Shown here in pieces: positions 1 through 8,745 of a DNA stretch of 55,581 nucleotides. This DNA comes from Pasteurellaceae bacterium RH1A. GTDB lineage: Bacteria > Pseudomonadota > Gammaproteobacteria > Enterobacterales > Pasteurellaceae. Under the pieces are notes generated by a model, which saw only the letters and a program-made list of their open reading frames with translations, ran no database searches and had not been told where the DNA came from. The stretch is taken from NCBI GenBank assembly GCA_012221805.1, contig CP015195.1, positions 706,806-762,386 on the forward strand. Reading direction: 5' to 3'. The translations under genes and the position numbers were made by a program. Position 1 is the first letter of the stretch. Every line of letters begins with the position of its first letter.

Positions 1-23
1 ATCCATCGCAAGTATTTGGAGCA

Positions 24-63
24 AAAAACCATTCCTAGCTAGTCGGGGAATGGTTTTTTTTAT
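24..63 (+). terminator. Rho-independent terminator of an upstream gene
   Basis: AACCATTCC and GGAATGGTT form a stem around a short loop, followed by a run of eight or more T. It closes a transcript entering from outside the window, just before proB. Confidence 0.8.
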
Positions 64-98
64 AGAATTGCGGCCAGTTTCAAATTAGGATCTCAAGC

Positions 99-1189
99 AT
101 GAAAACCATTATTTTAAAATTCGGCACCAGTGTGCTAACCCAGGGTTCACCTAAGCTCAACCGCCCGCATATGTTGGAAATAGTCCGCCAGTGTGCAAGC
201 CTACATAAGCAGGGCATTCGAGTTGTGATTGTAACCTCGGGTGCGGTGGCAGCCGGCCGGGACTACCTGGGCAATCCAGCCCTTCCACCCACCATTGCCT
301 CCAAGCAGATGTTGGCGGCAGTTGGCCAGAGCCAGCTCATCCAAACCTGGGAGCAGCTCTTTAATATCTATGATATTAAGATCGGCCAGGTCTTACTGAG
401 CCGGGCGGATGTGGAGGATCGGGAGCGTTTCCTCAATGCCCGTGATACCATGCAGGCCCTTTTGGACAATGGCATTATCCCGGTTATCAACGAAAATGAT
501 GCGGTGGCCACGGCTGAAATCAAGGTGGGGGATAACGATAACCTGTCCGCCCTGGTTGGCATTTTGGTTCAGGCCGATCAGCTCTATCTCTTAACCGATC
601 AGCAGGGCCTATTCGATAGCGATCCCCGCTCTAACCCGGATGCCAAGCTCATTCCTGTGGTGGAGAAAATCACCGACCAAACCCGCCAGATTGCGGGCGG
701 TAGTGTCTCTGGCCTGGGCACGGGGGGATGTACACTAAGATTGTGGCAGCCGATGTGGCCACCCGTTCAGGAATTGAAACCATCATCGCCCCAGGCTCTC
801 GGCCTAATGTGATTGTCGATCTGGCTCAAGGCCAGGCCATCGGCACCAAATTTACCGTGCCGGCCCATCTTTTAGGCAGCCGCAAACAATGGCTCTTTGC
901 CGCTCCCCTAGCAGGTTCCATTCTTGTGGATGACGGGGCAGAGCAGGCCCTCCTGGCCCATAAGTCCATGCTGCCAGCGGGCATTAAGGCGGTGGAAGGC
1001 ACCTTCTCCCGGGGCGAGGTGGTCTTGCTAAAAAATGCCCAAAACAAACCGCTTGCACGGGGTATGGTGCGTTATGGCAGTGATGCCCTGGAGCAAATCA
1101 AGGGCCTGCAATCTAGCCAGATTCAGGCGGTGCTGGGCTATGAATATGGGGCTGTGGCTATTCATAGTAATGATATGATTGTGTTATAA
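99..1189 (+). pseudogene. proB: Glutamate 5-kinase ProB, frameshifted
   Basis: ProB phosphorylates L-glutamate with ATP, the first step of proline synthesis. The N-terminal amino-acid kinase domain (start LKFGTSVLT, then INENDAV and GDND motifs) is read from 99 and ends in a short nonsense tail at 812. The rest, from [12 protein letters not shown] through the C-terminal PUA-like domain to [12 protein letters not shown], is in another frame from about 725 to 1189. Joining the frames gives about 363 aa, close to the 367 aa of E. coli ProB, so only one base is missing, in the G6 run at 722-727 within the conserved GTGGM motif. As written, the protein loses part of the kinase domain and all of the PUA domain. 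No proA is adjacent. Either a real inactivating mutation or a base-call error; the family assignment is firm. Confidence 0.9.
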
Positions 1190-1191
1190 AA

Positions 1192-1260
1192 CGTAGGGGC
1201 GAATCACATTCGCCCTGATGAACCTAGGATCAACCAAGGGGCGAATGTGATTCGCCCCTA
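1192..1260. repeat. Paired palindrome (GTAGGGGCGAAT family)
   Basis: GTAGGGGCGAATCACATTCG and its inverted copy CGAATGTGATTCGCCCCTAC face each other across about 25 bp, and each arm is itself partly palindromic. It fills the gap between proB and kdkA and resembles REP/BIME-type intergenic repeats. It could fold as a hairpin in RNA and end proB transcription. Confidence 0.75.
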
Positions 1261-1273
1261 CCATGAAAATGCG

Positions 1274-1975
1274 ATGAATTATTACCACTTCAACCCAGAT
1301 CTCGTTAAACCCGACCAAGAAAATTTTGTAAAGGATTTACTCATTTGCAAAAATTTCGAGCATTCCAACCGCTTGTTGGGGGCTTCTCGTGGGCGGGGGA
1401 TAACCTGGTTTTTAGATACCCGGCCTGAACTGGGCCTGACCAGTGTTTTACGCCACTACTACCGGGGCGGGCTGTTTGGCAAGCTGATTAAGGACAGCTA
1501 TTTCTTCCAGGGCCTAGATCAAACCCGGGCGGCTCAAGAGTTTGATTTGCTGCTTAAAATGCACCAGTGGGGCCTGCCTGTGCCTCGGCCCATTGCCTAT
1601 CAGATTAAAAAGAGCTTTTGTTGCTATCAGGCCGATATCTTACTTGAACGGATCGAAAATACCCGAGATCTAAGCCAGATCTTGCAAGAAAGCGAACTAG
1701 AGAATGAGCAATACCAGAAAATCGGCCAGCTTATCCGCCAGCTCCACGACAGGCAAGTCCACCATTCCGATCTCAATATCCATAATATCCTGTTGGATAA
1801 GCAAGGAAATTTTTGGCTGATTGATTTCGACAAGTGCCGAATTCAACCAGGCCAGGACTGGAAGCAGGCCAACCTAGAACGCCTCCTGCGTTCCTTCCGT
1901 AAGGAGCAGGGCCGGCTCAATATTCGCTTTAGTGATGAAAACTGGCAGGCACTTTTGGCGGGTTATCAAATGTAA
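1274..1975 (+). CDS. kdkA: 3-deoxy-D-manno-octulosonic acid (Kdo) kinase
   Basis: KdkA phosphorylates the Kdo residue of lipid A-Kdo at position 4, giving the phosphorylated single-Kdo core typical of Haemophilus-type lipooligosaccharide; it acts at the inner face of the cytoplasmic membrane. The 233-aa product has family hallmarks: LRHYYRGGL near residue 70, a kinase catalytic loop HHSDLNIHNILL, and a metal-binding LIDFDK. An upstream in-frame ATG at 1247 lies inside the palindromic repeat and adds nine residues without family support, so 1274 is preferred; neither start has a strong Shine-Dalgarno. Length fits the Haemophilus protein (about 240 aa). Confidence 0.88.
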   Translation: MNYYHFNPDLVKPDQENFVKDLLICKNFEHSNRLLGASRGRGITWFLDTRPELGLTSVLRHYYRGGLFGKLIKDSYFFQGLDQTRAAQEFDLLLKMHQWGLPVPRPIAYQIKKSFCCYQADILLERIENTRDLSQILQESELENEQYQKIGQLIRQLHDRQVHHSDLNIHNILLDKQGNFWLIDFDKCRIQPGQDWKQANLERLLRSFRKEQGRLNIRFSDENWQALLAGYQM

Positions 1976-2060
1976 AAAGGCTTGCCATTTAGAAAAAAAT
2001 CCGTAATATGCACGCCTCCTTGGGTTCCCTCACCCCAAATTTTTAACAAAAAGGTACAAG

Positions 2061-2722
2061 ATGAACATTAAAACTTACTTTTCTGATGAGCAGAAACGTC
2101 GTTCCCTGCTCCTACTTTCTTTTTTCCATATCTTTATCATTGCCCTGAGCAACTATCTGGTGCAGTTAACCTTTGAGTTCAGGCTGCCCTTTAGTGATAT
2201 TCACATCCCAACGACTTGGGGAACCTTCTCTTTTCCCTTTATCTTCCTGGCAACCGACCTGACGGTACGGGTCTTTGGCTCCAGCCTGGCTCGCAAAATA
2301 ATCTTTGTGGCCATGCTGCCGGCCTTGATTGTCAGCTATATCATGTCGGTGATTTTTTTGAGGCACAGTTTCAAGGCTTTGCGGCTCTGAAGGAGTTTAA
2401 CAGCTTTGTCTTCCGCATCGCCCTGGCCAGCTTTAGTGCCTATGTGGCAGGCCAGCTCTTGGATATTTTTGTCTTCAATAAGCTCCGCCAAAAAGCCCGC
2501 TGGTGGGTGGCGCCAACTTCTTCTACTCTCTTTGGCAGCCTTCTCGATACCTTTGTCTTCTTCGCCGTGGCCTTTTACAACAGCAGCGATGAATACATGG
2601 CCACTCATTGGTTTACCATTGGGGCAGTGGACTATGTGGTTAAGGTAGCCGTCAGCCTCCTGCTCTTCCTACCGCTTTATGGGGTCTTGCTTAACTTCTT
2701 GGTTAAGAAGCTCAAGTTATAG
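2061..2722 (+). pseudogene. yhhQ: Queuosine precursor transporter YhhQ, frameshifted
   Basis: YhhQ/QPTR (VUT family, old DUF165) is an inner-membrane carrier importing 7-cyano-7-deazaguanine and related queuosine precursors. The first 97 codons (SNYLVQL, WGTFSFPFIFLATDLTVRVFG) are in frame with the ATG at 2061. The rest (FGALAHFN-like stretch, WWVAPTSSTLFGSLLDT, PLYGVLLNFLVKKL) continues in another frame to 2722. The break is in the T7 run at 2353-2359, where one extra T restores about 220 aa, the normal family length. About six membrane segments would be present in the repaired protein. An AAGG-containing ribosome site precedes the ATG. Same type of lesion as in proB 1.6 kb upstream. Confidence 0.88.
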
Positions 2723-2724
2723 GC

Positions 2725-3516
2725 CTACAACCAAGCCTCTTCCGTCAAGGCCTTGCCAAAATGGCTTTCGATCAAGCGTGCGGTAATCTGGCTTTGGGGG
2801 TTGAGCAAGACCTGCTTGGTGTCGCCGTATTCTTCCATTTTCCCCTTGTGCATGACCATAATCTTATCGGCAATATGCTTAATCACACCTAGGTGTTGGC
2901 CGATGTAAATATAGGCAATGCCCAGTTGTTTTTGCAGGCTTAGCATCAGGTTGAGCTGCTGGGTTTTAGCGGAAAAATCAATGGTGCTGAGGGTGTCGTC
3001 CACGATGATGATTTCAGGCGACAAAATCAAGGCCCGAGCCAAGGCCACCCGTTGTTTTTGGCTGCTGGAGGCTTCTCTAATAGGAAGCAGGGCGTGTTCT
3101 GGGTAAAGGCCGACCAGCTTTAGGGTGCTGAAAATCCGCTCATTGCGTTCTTCCTCACAGGCTTCGGTGCCTAGGCGTAGAGGGGCGTCTAGGATCTGGC
3201 CAATATTGTGGTTGGGGTCAAAGGCATCGTTGGGGTCTTGAAACATCATGCGAATATGCTGGGAGCGGTAACCATAGTCGCCGAAGGTCAGGGGGGTGTT
3301 GTTGAAGATAATCTGGCCTGAACTGGGTTGGGTAATGCCGGCAATCATCTTGGCCAGGGTGGATTTGCCCGCCCCATTTTCGCCCACAATGGCCAGGGTT
3401 TCATAGGTGTTGAGGGTAAAGGAAATGTCCTGCACAGCATAGAAATCCTGCTTGCGGAAGAAGCCGTAGGTGTCGGTAAAGATTTTGTTGAGGTTTTTCA
3501 GTTCAAGGCGTGCCAT
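2725..3516 (-). CDS. sapF: Peptide/cation ABC transporter ATP-binding protein SapF
   Basis: Homologue of SapF, one of two ATPases of the Sap importer linked in Haemophilus to antimicrobial-peptide resistance, haem uptake and potassium uptake. 263 aa from the ATG at 3516; the longer frame begins with a TTG at 3522. Walker A is GENGAGKST, the Q-loop is FQDPND, and FGDYGYRSQ and ESHFGKALTEEAW are SapF-like. Two catalytic motifs are atypical: the ABC signature reads SSSQKQR instead of LSGGQ, and the Walker B ends VDD where most ABC ATPases have DE. sapA-D are not beside it. It follows brnQ on the same strand after a 79-bp gap holding an inverted uptake-sequence pair. Confidence 0.85.
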   Translation of the reverse strand: MARLELKNLNKIFTDTYGFFRKQDFYAVQDISFTLNTYETLAIVGENGAGKSTLAKMIAGITQPSSGQIIFNNTPLTFGDYGYRSQHIRMMFQDPNDAFDPNHNIGQILDAPLRLGTEACEEERNERIFSTLKLVGLYPEHALLPIREASSSQKQRVALARALILSPEIIIVDDTLSTIDFSAKTQQLNLMLSLQKQLGIAYIYIGQHLGVIKHIADKIMVMHKGKMEEYGDTKQVLLNPQSQITARLIESHFGKALTEEAWL

Positions 3517-3537
3517 TTGCAAATTTTCTCGTTATTT

Positions 3538-3590
3538 AGACCGCTTGTTGCTTACAAGCGGTCTGATTTTAGCAATTTTTTGCAAATTTA
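3538..3590. repeat. Inverted pair of DNA uptake sequences
   Basis: AGACCGCTTGT and ACAAGCGGTCT form a perfect inverted pair with a 5-nt loop (3538-3565), and the right copy continues into the T-rich, TTTGCAAA flank typical of the Actinobacillus pleuropneumoniae-type uptake signal. Such pairs often double as hairpins after genes; here it lies between brnQ and sapF. Confidence 0.8.
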
Positions 3591-3595
3591 GCAGG

Positions 3596-4894
3596 CTATT
3601 TTCTTGCCTTGCCCAGCACGATACTCATTACCAAAGCAATCAAGGCTGGAATGAGCCAGGCTAATTGAGCCGAATAGAAGGGCAGCTTGGCCAGCACTTG
3701 GTTGAGGCTGTCAGGGATCCAGCCTAGGTTGTTGAGGCTGTCAATGGCACTAAAGAGGACTGTCACCCCAATGCTCAGGTTATAGCTTAATTTGACCAAT
3801 GGCAGCTTGTGGCGGATAAGTTGGAGCACCACCAACATAATGGCCACAGGGTAAATGAGCAGGAGGGCTGGAATGGTCACCCGCAAGAGGGTGGTTAGGC
3901 CAGTTTCGGAAATAATAGTGGTGAGCAAGCAGAATAAGACCACCCAGAATGGGTAGCTGACCTTAGACAGGCGGGAGAAGTAGTCGGCCGAGGCACTGGT
4001 TACGCCGACAAGCGTGGTCAGGTTGGCCAGCATCACAATGCCGCTCATGATCCAGACGCCCTTGGTACCGAAGAGTTCGCCCACATAACGGGAGAAGATT
4101 TGCCCGCCGTTGGTGGCATCTTGAGCCACGGCCTGGCTGGTTGCCCCTAGATAAAAGAGGGAAAAGTAGAGCAGGGAAAGCAAGACCACCGAAAGAGAGC
4201 CAGCAATCAGGGTGTATTTAATGATGCGTTTGGCGTCGGTCACTTTCTTGCTCAACATAATGTGGGCGACAATGCCACCAAAGGCCGTGGCGGCCAGCAC
4301 GTCCATGGTTTGATAACCACCCACCATGCCAACAGTGAGAGCGGATTCCGTGGCATAGGCTTTAGTTGGAAGGGGAATGTCTGACAAAGGCGTTTGCACC
4401 ACTTGCAGAGCCACGATAACCAATAAAACCAAGAGGGCTGGGGTCATAATCTTGCCCACAGTGGAGATAATGGTGTTTTTGCGCAGCATAAAAAAGAGGC
4501 CGATTAGGTTAAAGACAAAGGCAAAAATAAAGTGGGCGTAGGGGTGGTTGGCGTCCACAATATTGAGCGGCATCCAGCCCATTTCATAGGCCACATTGGT
4601 GACCCGTGGCATGGCGAAAGTCGAACCAATCACCAAATAAAGGGTGGCCCAGAAGGCAACTTGTGCCCATTTAGGCAGATCAACCGAGAGGGCCTCGCCC
4701 TTACCCTTGATGGTGACCACAATTAAGGTCACAAAGGGCATAAAAACGCCGGTTAAAACAAAGCCCAAGGCCGCCCAAAACCAGTTGGAACCTGCCTGAT
4801 AACCTTCCATTGGTGGGAAGATGATATTGCCTGCCCCAAGGAAAAGGGCGAAGATCATCATGCCCAACGCAATAATATCCTTCTTAGATAACAT
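3596..4894 (-). CDS. brnQ: Branched-chain amino acid:cation symporter BrnQ
   Basis: LIVCS-family carrier importing leucine, isoleucine and valine with Na+ or H+ across the inner membrane. 432 aa with about 12 hydrophobic segments. The N-terminus KKDIIALGMMIFALFLGAGNIIFPP is the family signature, and length is normal. An AGAGG ribosome site lies 6 nt before the ATG at 4894. It is divergent from frdA across a 360-bp regulatory gap and is followed by sapF in the same direction. Confidence 0.92.
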   Translation of the reverse strand: MLSKKDIIALGMMIFALFLGAGNIIFPPMEGYQAGSNWFWAALGFVLTGVFMPFVTLIVVTIKGKGEALSVDLPKWAQVAFWATLYLVIGSTFAMPRVTNVAYEMGWMPLNIVDANHPYAHFIFAFVFNLIGLFFMLRKNTIISTVGKIMTPALLVLLVIVALQVVQTPLSDIPLPTKAYATESALTVGMVGGYQTMDVLAATAFGGIVAHIMLSKKVTDAKRIIKYTLIAGSLSVVLLSLLYFSLFYLGATSQAVAQDATNGGQIFSRYVGELFGTKGVWIMSGIVMLANLTTLVGVTSASADYFSRLSKVSYPFWVVLFCLLTTIISETGLTTLLRVTIPALLLIYPVAIMLVVLQLIRHKLPLVKLSYNLSIGVTVLFSAIDSLNNLGWIPDSLNQVLAKLPFYSAQLAWLIPALIALVMSIVLGKARK

Positions 4895-5061
4895 AAGACC
4901 TCTTTTTATTCTAATAAAACTTGGATTTTACCATAATAAATAGGGCAAAAAGCAAGTATTCAAGCATAAAATAAGGTGCTACATGGCAACAAAATTTTAG
5001 CAATAAAGCCAAAATACTATTTGTTAAAAAGCCGTTAATAATGGCCTGTCACCTACATAAT

Positions 5062-5075
5062 TTGAGTTATATCAA
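5062..5075 (+). promoter_or_regulatory. FNR/CRP-like box 1 upstream of frdA
   Basis: TTGAG-TTAT-ATCAA differs from the FNR consensus TTGAT-N4-ATCAA at one base. With its flanks it also resembles a CRP site. FNR activation of fumarate reductase under anaerobiosis is well known in E. coli; the site assignment here is inference from sequence. Confidence 0.65.
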
Positions 5076-5124
5076 AGTTTTGTTAAGACTGCTTCTCAAT
5101 ACCGTGGTAACAAGGAAAAAACAA

Positions 5125-5140
5125 TTTGAGGTAGATCACA
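5125..5140 (+). promoter_or_regulatory. FNR/CRP-like box 2 upstream of frdA
   Basis: TTTGA-GGTAGA-TCACA matches nine of ten conserved positions of a CRP site (TGTGA-N6-TCACA). Its inner part TTGAG-GTAG-ATCAC also resembles an FNR box. It lies about 115 bp before the frdA start and 64 bp after box 1. Confidence 0.6.
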
Positions 5141-5254
5141 AAACAGAAAAAAACCTGTTAAGAAATTGTAAAAAAGGGTTATAAAAATACGCATTTGGTG
5201 GCAGAATAACGAGCACTTTTTATGAATGTTTTTTATTTTCCCGAGGAGGAAATT

Positions 5255-7045
5255 GTGCAAACTGTCAATGTTGATGTTGCGATTGTGGGTGCTGGCGGCG
5301 GTGGTTTACGCTCAGCAATTGCGGTGGCGGAAGCAAATCCAAATTTAAAAATCGCCCTTATTTCTAAAGTTTATCCAATGCGTAGCCACACAGTTGCGGC
5401 CGAAGGCGGCGCAGCTGCTGTTATCAAGGATACCGACTCTTATGATAAACACTTCCACGACACCGTAGGCGGTGGCGACTGGTTGTGTGAGCAAGATGTT
5501 GTTGAATACTTTGTTGAGCATTCCCCAGTTGAAATGACCCAGCTTGAGCGTTGGGGCTGCCCTTGGTCCCGTAAGGACGATGGCGATGTGAACGTGCGTC
5601 GTTTCGGCGGGATGAAAATTGAGCGTACCTGGTTCGCAGCCGATAAAACCGGCTTCCACCTCCTACATACCCTGTTCCAAACCTCCATTAAATATCCACA
5701 AATCATTCGTTTTGACGAACATTTCGTGTTAGATATTCTTACCGATGACGGCCGTGCCCGTGGTTGTGTGGCCATGAACATGATGGAAGGCACCTTCGTG
5801 CAAATCAATGCCAAAGCCGTTGTTATCGCAACCGGCGGTGGCTGCCGTGCCTATCGCTTTAACACCAACGGCGGTATTGTAACGGGTGACGGCCTCTCTA
5901 TGGCCTATCGCCACGGCGTGCCATTGCGTGATATGGAGTTCGTCCAATACCACCCAACAGGCCTACCGAATACCGGTATTTTGATGACTGAAGGCTGCCG
6001 TGGTGAAGGCGGTATCTTGGTCAATAAAGATGGCTACCGCTACCTCCAAGACTACGGCCTAGGCCCAGAAACCCCAATCGGCAAACCAGAAAACAAATAT
6101 ATGGAATTAGGCCCACGGGATAAGGTTTCCCAAGCCTTCTGGCAAGAATGGCGTAAGGGTAATACCCTTAAAACCGCTAAGGGCGTGGATGTAGTTCACC
6201 TTGACCTCCGTCACTTGGGTGAAAAATACTTGCTCGAACGCTTACCGTTTATCTGTGAATTAGCCAAGGCTTACGAGGGTGTTGATCCTGCCAAGGCACC
6301 AATCCCAGTCCGCCCTGTAGTTCACTACACCATGGGTGGTATTGAAGTGGATGCCAATGCAGAAACCACCATCAAGGGCTTATTTGCGGTGGGTGAGTGT
6401 GCTTCTTCTGGCTTACACGGCGCTAACCGTTTAGGTTCTAACTCCCTGGCTGAATTGGTGGTTTACGGTAAAGTAGCAGGTGAAAATGCTGCCCGCCGTG
6501 CGGTGGAAGATGTGCCACGCAACCAAGCAGTAATCGATGCCCAAGCCCAAGACATTTTAGAGCGTGTTTATGCCTTGGCCCGCCAAGAGGGTGAGGAATC
6601 TTGGTCACAAATCCGTAACGAAATGGGTGACTCTATGGAAGAAGGCTGTGGTATCTACCGTACCCAAGAAAGTATGGACGCCACTGTTGCCAAGATTGCT
6701 GAACTCAAAGAGCGTTACAAACGCATTAAGATTAAAGACACTTCCAGCGTCTTTAACACCGACCTACTCTACAAAATTGAGCTAGGTTACATCTTAGATG
6801 TGGCCCAATCCATCTCATCTTCTGCCGCAGAGCGTAAAGAATCTCGTGGTGCGCACCAACGCTTAGACTATGAAGAGCGTGATGATGTGAACTACCTCAA
6901 ACATACGCTGGCCTACTACAATGCAGACGGTGCACCAACCATCAAATACAGCGATGTGAAAATTACCAAATCACAACCAGCTAAACGTGTGTACGGTGCA
7001 GAAGCAGAAGCCCAAGAAGCGGCTAAAAAAGCAGCAGAGAAATAG
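5255..7045 (+). CDS. frdA: Fumarate reductase flavoprotein subunit FrdA
   Basis: Catalytic subunit of quinol:fumarate reductase, reducing fumarate to succinate as the terminal step of anaerobic respiration on the cytoplasmic side of the membrane. The protein has the FAD-binding VGAGGGG, the covalent-flavin histidine in [10 protein letters not shown] (residue 45) and the substrate-domain stretches [10 protein letters not shown] and [13 protein letters not shown]. The start is taken as GTG at 5255: AGGAGG at 5244-5249 sits exactly 5 nt before it, and FrdA homologues begin MQTV. The in-frame ATG at 5222 has no such site and would add 11 odd residues. 596 aa, normal for the family. First gene of frdABCD. 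Confidence 0.97.
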   Translation: MQTVNVDVAIVGAGGGGLRSAIAVAEANPNLKIALISKVYPMRSHTVAAEGGAAAVIKDTDSYDKHFHDTVGGGDWLCEQDVVEYFVEHSPVEMTQLERWGCPWSRKDDGDVNVRRFGGMKIERTWFAADKTGFHLLHTLFQTSIKYPQIIRFDEHFVLDILTDDGRARGCVAMNMMEGTFVQINAKAVVIATGGGCRAYRFNTNGGIVTGDGLSMAYRHGVPLRDMEFVQYHPTGLPNTGILMTEGCRGEGGILVNKDGYRYLQDYGLGPETPIGKPENKYMELGPRDKVSQAFWQEWRKGNTLKTAKGVDVVHLDLRHLGEKYLLERLPFICELAKAYEGVDPAKAPIPVRPVVHYTMGGIEVDANAETTIKGLFAVGECASSGLHGANRLGSNSLAELVVYGKVAGENAARRAVEDVPRNQAVIDAQAQDILERVYALARQEGEESWSQIRNEMGDSMEEGCGIYRTQESMDATVAKIAELKERYKRIKIKDTSSVFNTDLLYKIELGYILDVAQSISSSAAERKESRGAHQRLDYEERDDVNYLKHTLAYYNADGAPTIKYSDVKITKSQPAKRVYGAEAEAQEAAKKAAEK

Positions 7046-7055
7046 GAGCGAGAAA

Positions 7056-7826
7056 ATGGTCGATCAACACAAAATGACAATTGAAGTGCTGCGTTATAAC
7101 CCAGAACAAAATAACGAGCCTTACCTGGAAAAATTTGAAGTCCCTTATGACAGCCAAACCTCTTTATTGGATGCCCTTGGCTATATTAAGGACGAACTAC
7201 AGCCAGAACTTTCCTACCGCTGGTCTTGCCGTATGGCCATTTGTGGCTCTTGCGGTATGATGGTAAACGGCAAGCCAAAACTGGCCTGTAAAACCTTCTT
7301 ACGGGATTACAGCGGCTATATGCGGATTGAGCCATTAGCCAACTTCCCGATTGAGCGTGACTTGGTGGTGGATCTAAGCCACTTTATCGAAAGCCTTGAG
7401 TCTATCAAGCCTTATATTATCGATAACAAGGCACCAGAATTGGACGGCAACCCGCACCCATCTGCGGAACTGGCCAAAAGCCGTACCAAACAAACCCCAG
7501 CTCAACTTGAGAAATACCGTACTTTCTCCATGTGTATCAACTGTGGTTTATGTTACGCAGCCTGCCCACAATTCGGCCTCAACCCTGAATTCGTTGGCCC
7601 TGCTGCCATCACCCTGGCCCACCGTTACAACCTCGATAACCGAGACAACGGTAAGGCAGAACGTATGAAGATCCTCAACGGCAAAAATGGTGTTTGGTCT
7701 TGTACCTTCGTCGGCTACTGCTCCGCAGTTTGTCCGAAACACGTTGGCCCTGCCTCGGCAGTCAACCAAGGTAAGATCGAAAGTGCCAAAGACTATGTGA
7801 TCTCAATGTTTAAACCGCAAAAATAA
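7056..7826 (+). CDS. frdB: Fumarate reductase iron-sulfur subunit FrdB
   Basis: Carries electrons from the membrane quinol to FrdA through three Fe-S clusters. Visible ligands are the [2Fe-2S] set [11 protein letters not shown] plus a later Cys, and two ferredoxin-type runs, [12 protein letters not shown] and [14 protein letters not shown], for the [4Fe-4S] and [3Fe-4S] clusters. 256 aa from the ATG at 7056, with AGGAG 6 nt upstream; the open frame extends further up inside frdA without support. 10 bp after frdA. Confidence 0.97.
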   Translation: MVDQHKMTIEVLRYNPEQNNEPYLEKFEVPYDSQTSLLDALGYIKDELQPELSYRWSCRMAICGSCGMMVNGKPKLACKTFLRDYSGYMRIEPLANFPIERDLVVDLSHFIESLESIKPYIIDNKAPELDGNPHPSAELAKSRTKQTPAQLEKYRTFSMCINCGLCYAACPQFGLNPEFVGPAAITLAHRYNLDNRDNGKAERMKILNGKNGVWSCTFVGYCSAVCPKHVGPASAVNQGKIESAKDYVISMFKPQK

Positions 7827-7837
7827 GGAGCAGGGAA

Positions 7838-8230
7838 ATGTCAGCAGTTGCAAGCAAACGCAAAAAATATGTGCGTGAAGTTACACCAACCTGGTGGAAA
7901 AAACTCGATTTTTACAAATTTTATGTCCTGCGTGAAAGTACCGCTGTGCCAACCATCTGGTTCTGCCTAGAATTATTCTACGGCCTAATCTGCCTGGCCA
8001 ATGGCACCTTCGACAGCAAATTTATCGGCTTTTTGCAAAACCCAGTGGTGGTGATCCTCAATATCATCACCCTCGCTGCGGTTTTACTCAACAGCTTCAC
8101 CTTCTTTAATATGGCACCACAAATGATGAATGTAATCGTCAAAAACGAACGCATTAACGTAAACCTCGTGACCAAGGTCTTTTGGGGTATTACCGCCTTT
8201 GTTAGCCTATTGGCCTTAATTTTAGTATAA
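7838..8230 (+). CDS. frdC: Fumarate reductase membrane anchor subunit FrdC
   Basis: 130-aa inner-membrane protein with three hydrophobic helices; with FrdD it anchors FrdAB and forms the menaquinol sites. Position third in frdABCD, size and the N-terminal motif [21 protein letters not shown] match FrdC. It starts 11 bp after frdB with an AAGGAG ribosome site. Confidence 0.95.
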   Translation: MSAVASKRKKYVREVTPTWWKKLDFYKFYVLRESTAVPTIWFCLELFYGLICLANGTFDSKFIGFLQNPVVVILNIITLAAVLLNSFTFFNMAPQMMNVIVKNERINVNLVTKVFWGITAFVSLLALILV

Positions 8231-8240
8231 GGGGAAAACC

Positions 8241-8585
8241 ATGGACAAATTAAACCCAAAACGTTCTAACGAACCATCCGTCTGGCTACTTTTCGGTGCT
8301 GGCGGGGCCATTAGTGCGGTTTTCTTCCCGGTACTGGTGCTAATTTTAGGCTTCCTACTCCCATTTGGTTTAGTCTCAGCAGACAATATCATCGCCTTTA
8401 GCCAAACCTTTATCGGCAAAGTGGCCATCTTCTCCCTGCTGGTCTTCCCAATGTGGTGTGGTATGCACCGTGTGCATTTGGGCCTACACGACTTTAAAGT
8501 CCACGTGCCAGCAGGCGGCTGGATCTTCTATGGTCTATCTGCCCTCTACAGCCTTTTGGTCTTCTTCGCCGTGATTAACCTCTAA
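8241..8585 (+). CDS. frdD: Fumarate reductase membrane anchor subunit FrdD
   Basis: 114-aa membrane anchor with three predicted helices, the second half of the quinol-binding module. The segment [21 protein letters not shown] and the HRVHLGLHD stretch are typical of FrdD. Last gene of the operon, closed by a hairpin terminator at 8601. Confidence 0.95.
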   Translation: MDKLNPKRSNEPSVWLLFGAGGAISAVFFPVLVLILGFLLPFGLVSADNIIAFSQTFIGKVAIFSLLVFPMWCGMHRVHLGLHDFKVHVPAGGWIFYGLSALYSLLVFFAVINL

Positions 8586-8600
8586 GAAGAAAGCCTAACA

Positions 8601-8650
8601 AGCGGCCAGTTTGGTTTGTGATTTTGCAAATCGGCTGGCCGTTTTTTATT
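8601..8650 (+). terminator. Terminator of frdABCD
   Basis: CGGCCAG and CTGGCCG pair around a loop that includes TTTGCAAA, followed by TTTTTTATTT. The left arm is a variant uptake sequence (ACAAGCGGCC), an uptake-signal-derived terminator. Confidence 0.8.
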
Positions 8651-8681
8651 TCTAAAATAGCCACTTATACCCCCTATTTTT

Positions 8682-8710
8682 TTGACCATTTTGCACAAAC
8701 TTGGCATAAT
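8682..8710 (+). promoter_or_regulatory. Candidate sigma-70 promoter of hsdR
   Basis: TTGACC, a 17-bp spacer and CATAAT lie 36 bp before the hsdR ATG. A second possible -10 (TATAAT, 8717-8722) lacks a well-spaced -35. Confidence 0.5.
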
Positions 8711-8745
8711 CCTTCCTATAATTAACTCTTATCGGAAGTTAGCCT

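Larger units (their letters stand above)
4895..5254. promoter_or_regulatory. Divergent regulatory region brnQ/frdA
   Basis: AT-rich, non-coding gap of 360 bp between the divergent starts of brnQ and frdA. Besides the two FNR/CRP-like boxes listed separately and the strong frdA ribosome site, no further gene or RNA was recognised. It should contain the promoters of both genes. Confidence 0.7.

Noticed and set aside
722..727. proB G-run as a phase-variable contingency tract
   Set aside because: Six or seven G is short for slippage switching, and proB is not a surface or modification gene.
1247..1273. Longer kdkA start inside the palindromic repeat
   Set aside because: The extra nine residues derive from the repeat and have no family support or ribosome site.
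5222..5254. ATG start for frdA at 5222
   Set aside because: The perfect AGGAGG serves the GTG at 5255, and homologues begin there.
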